From assembly GCA_964057225.1 (NCBI GenBank), contig OZ059896.1:4650001-4714000 (forward strand): a stretch of DNA of 64,000 bases. The letters are read 5' to 3'. Source of the DNA: Auanema rhodensis. Taxonomy: Eukaryota > Nematoda > Chromadorea > Rhabditida > Rhabditidae. Made by a program: the position numbers and the translations under genes. The notes under the pieces are model-generated. The model saw only the letters and a program-made list of their open reading frames with translations, had not been told where the DNA came from and ran no database searches. Numbering within the stretch: the stretch's first letter is position 1; the number at the start of each line of letters is the position of its first letter. Shown here piece by piece: positions 62,780 through 64,000 of this stretch.

Positions 62780-63120
62780 TTCGATCTGTGTTATTAGATT
62801 TGCGCTAGCTTAAAAATGCACCGAGATATCAACTGATATAAGTTCACACTTATATCCTCGATTTTCACCCTGAAGAATTAATTTTTTCGTTGAATAACAT
62901 TGTCCATCGTTTTTGCCTTGAAAGAAGGAATCTAAAAACATCTACTTTTTGCTAAATTATTTTGAAAAAATTTTTGTCAAAATGTTTTTGGAAGCAATTT
63001 TGAGTGTACATGGAAACTCAACATACACTAATGCATCATTTTTCAAACGATCATAACTAATTTTTGTGATGAGCGTTTCTCCATGTAGTATAATGCATTC
63101 GATGCGGATTTTTAAGCTGC
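62780..63120 (+). repeat. B-tailed monomer with a 10-bp deletion (341 bp)
   Basis: Around 62955-62980 the sequence reads 'attattttgaaaaaattttt' where other copies contain the TTTTTCGAAAAA palindrome (monomer 189-200). Ten bases that include the CG centre are gone. The deletion lies between runs of A and T and could come from slippage or from excision of an extruded hairpin. It is the only monomer in the window without this palindrome. The body is T174 and begins 'ttcgatctgtgttattag'. Confidence 0.95.
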
Positions 63121-63822
63121 GTCGATCTGTGTTATCAGATTTGCGCTAGCTTAAAAATGCACCGAGATATCAACTGATATAAGTTCACACTTATATCCTC
63201 GATTTTCACCCTGAAGAATTAATTTTTTCGTTGAATAACATTGTCCATCGTTTTTGCCTTGAAAGAAGGAATCTAAAAACATCTACTTTTTGCTAAATTA
63301 TTTTGAAATTTTTCGAAAAAATTTTTGTCAAAATGTTTTTGGAAGCAATTTTGAGTGTACATGGAAACTCAACATACACTAATGCATCATTTTTCAAACA
63401 ATCATAACTAATTTTTGTATTAAGCTTTCCTCAATGTAATATAGTGCATTCGATGCGGATTTTTAAGCTGCGTCGATCTGTGTTATCAGATTTGCGCTAG
63501 CTTAAAAATGCACCGAGATATCAACTGATATAAGTTCACACTTATATCCTCGATTTTCACCATGAAGAATTAATTTTTTCGTTGAATAACATTGTCCATC
63601 GTTTTTGCCTTGAAAAAAGGAATCTAAAAACATCTACTTTTTGCTAAATTATCTTGAAATTTTTCGAAAAAATTTTTGTCAAAATGTTTTTGGAAGCAAT
63701 TTTGAGTGTACATGGAAACTCAACATACACTAATGCATCATTTTTCAAACAATCATAACTAATTTTTGTATTAAGCTTTCCTCAATGTAATATAGTGCAT
63801 TCGATGCGGATTTTTAAGCTGC
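63121..63822 (+). repeat. Two C monomers (M181-M182)
   Basis: Copies start at 63121 and 63472; both have A280 and the C tail. The second has 'caccatgaag' for 'caccctgaag' and 'atcttga'. They form a simple monomeric C-C run. Confidence 0.88.
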
Positions 63823-64000
63823 GTCGATCTGTGTTATCAGATTTGCGCTAGCTTAAAAATGCACCGAGATATCAACTGATATAAGTTCACACTTATATCC
63901 TCGATTTTCACCCTGAAGAATTAATTTTTTCGTTGAATAACATTGTCCATCGTTTTTGCCTTGAAAAAAGGAATCTAAAAACATCTACTTTTTGCTAAAT
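63823..64000 (+). repeat. Partial monomer cut by the window end (178 bases)
   Basis: It covers monomer positions 1-178, with G9, C51, TG at 140-141, A145 and T174, and ends in 'tttttgctaaat'. The array clearly continues beyond the window. The subtype cannot be assigned because the tail is missing. Confidence 0.97.

Larger units (their letters stand above)
1..64000 (+). repeat. Satellite DNA array, ~351-bp monomer, 182 full copies plus a partial
   Basis: Every base belongs to a head-to-tail tandem repeat in one orientation. Most monomers are 351 bp; 43 are 350 bp because a five-T run (monomer 202-206) has four Ts; the few other lengths are explained by small indels listed separately. Tail types used below (positions 299-351): A = attaagc, tttcttaatgtag, ggactt; B = gatgagc, gtttctccatgtag, ataatgc, ggattt; C = attaagc, tttcctcaatgtaa, ggattt, usually with A at 280; D = attgagc, gtttcttaatgtatt, ggattt, usually followed by T instead of G at position 1 of the next monomer; E = attaagc, tttctcaatgtaa, ggtttt; F = att(a/g)agc, gtttctctatgtaa; G = attaagc, tttctcaatgaagttt, ggattt. 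No transposon, microsatellite or unique segment interrupts the array. A centromeric or pericentromeric location is inferred from the organisation only. Confidence 0.99.

Noticed and set aside
1-64000. CRISPR array or other prokaryotic repeat system
   Set aside because: The repeats are about 351 bp, contiguous, without spacers, and no cas-like or any other gene is present.
1-64000. Telomeric repeats, rDNA, tRNA genes or transposon fragments
   Set aside because: No TTAGG or TTAGGG runs, no rRNA or tRNA-like segments, and no terminal repeats or reverse transcriptase-like frames; every stretch is accounted for by the monomer.

Overview
The whole 64 kb window is one uninterrupted satellite DNA array. 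It contains no credible gene, RNA gene, transposon, CRISPR array or unique sequence. A monomer of about 351 bp is repeated head to tail, always in the same orientation. I phased it at the 'tcgatct' that follows 'aagctgc'; this phase is arbitrary. There are 182 complete monomers (1-63822) and a 178-base partial one (63823-64000). Adding the lengths of all monomers closes exactly: 182 x 351, minus 43 four-T copies, minus one odd 350-mer, minus deletions of 9 and 10 bp, plus three 1-bp insertions gives 63822.

This is eukaryotic heterochromatin-type DNA, probably centromeric or pericentromeric. Monomer 1 is about 32% G+C. Its CpG count (13, against about 9 expected from base composition) is not depleted, which argues against a heavily methylated vertebrate or plant satellite and fits many insects. 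AT-rich satellites of 340-360 bp are well known in, for example, tenebrionid beetles, but I do not recognise this family and cannot name the species.

Monomers fall into subtypes defined mainly by a variable tail (monomer positions 299-351), called A to G here, and by linked body variants. The subtypes form higher-order repeats (HORs) whose period changes along the array: 5-mers at 1053-4560 and 4561-8068, mostly A/C dimers at 10172-17892, a 6-mer duplicated at 17893-22100, irregular 5/6-mer remnants to 28754, 4-mers at 28755-31559 and about 35069-37521, 3-mers at 37171-41378, A/F dimers with G-type amplification at 41379-53654, and a 5-mer duplicated at 55059-58568. A C-rich mixed segment closes the window. 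Diagnostic variants divide the array into a left domain (to about 31-33 kb), a middle domain (about 34-59 kb) and a right edge where left-domain C types return. This is the expected footprint of repeated local unequal exchange and gene conversion.

There are no gene networks to describe. The points of interest are the shifting HOR grammar, the near-complete linkage of two body variants with a few recombinant exceptions, conserved inverted repeats (one a 39-nt hairpin across the monomer junction), and a site that carries CG, TG or CA in different monomers.
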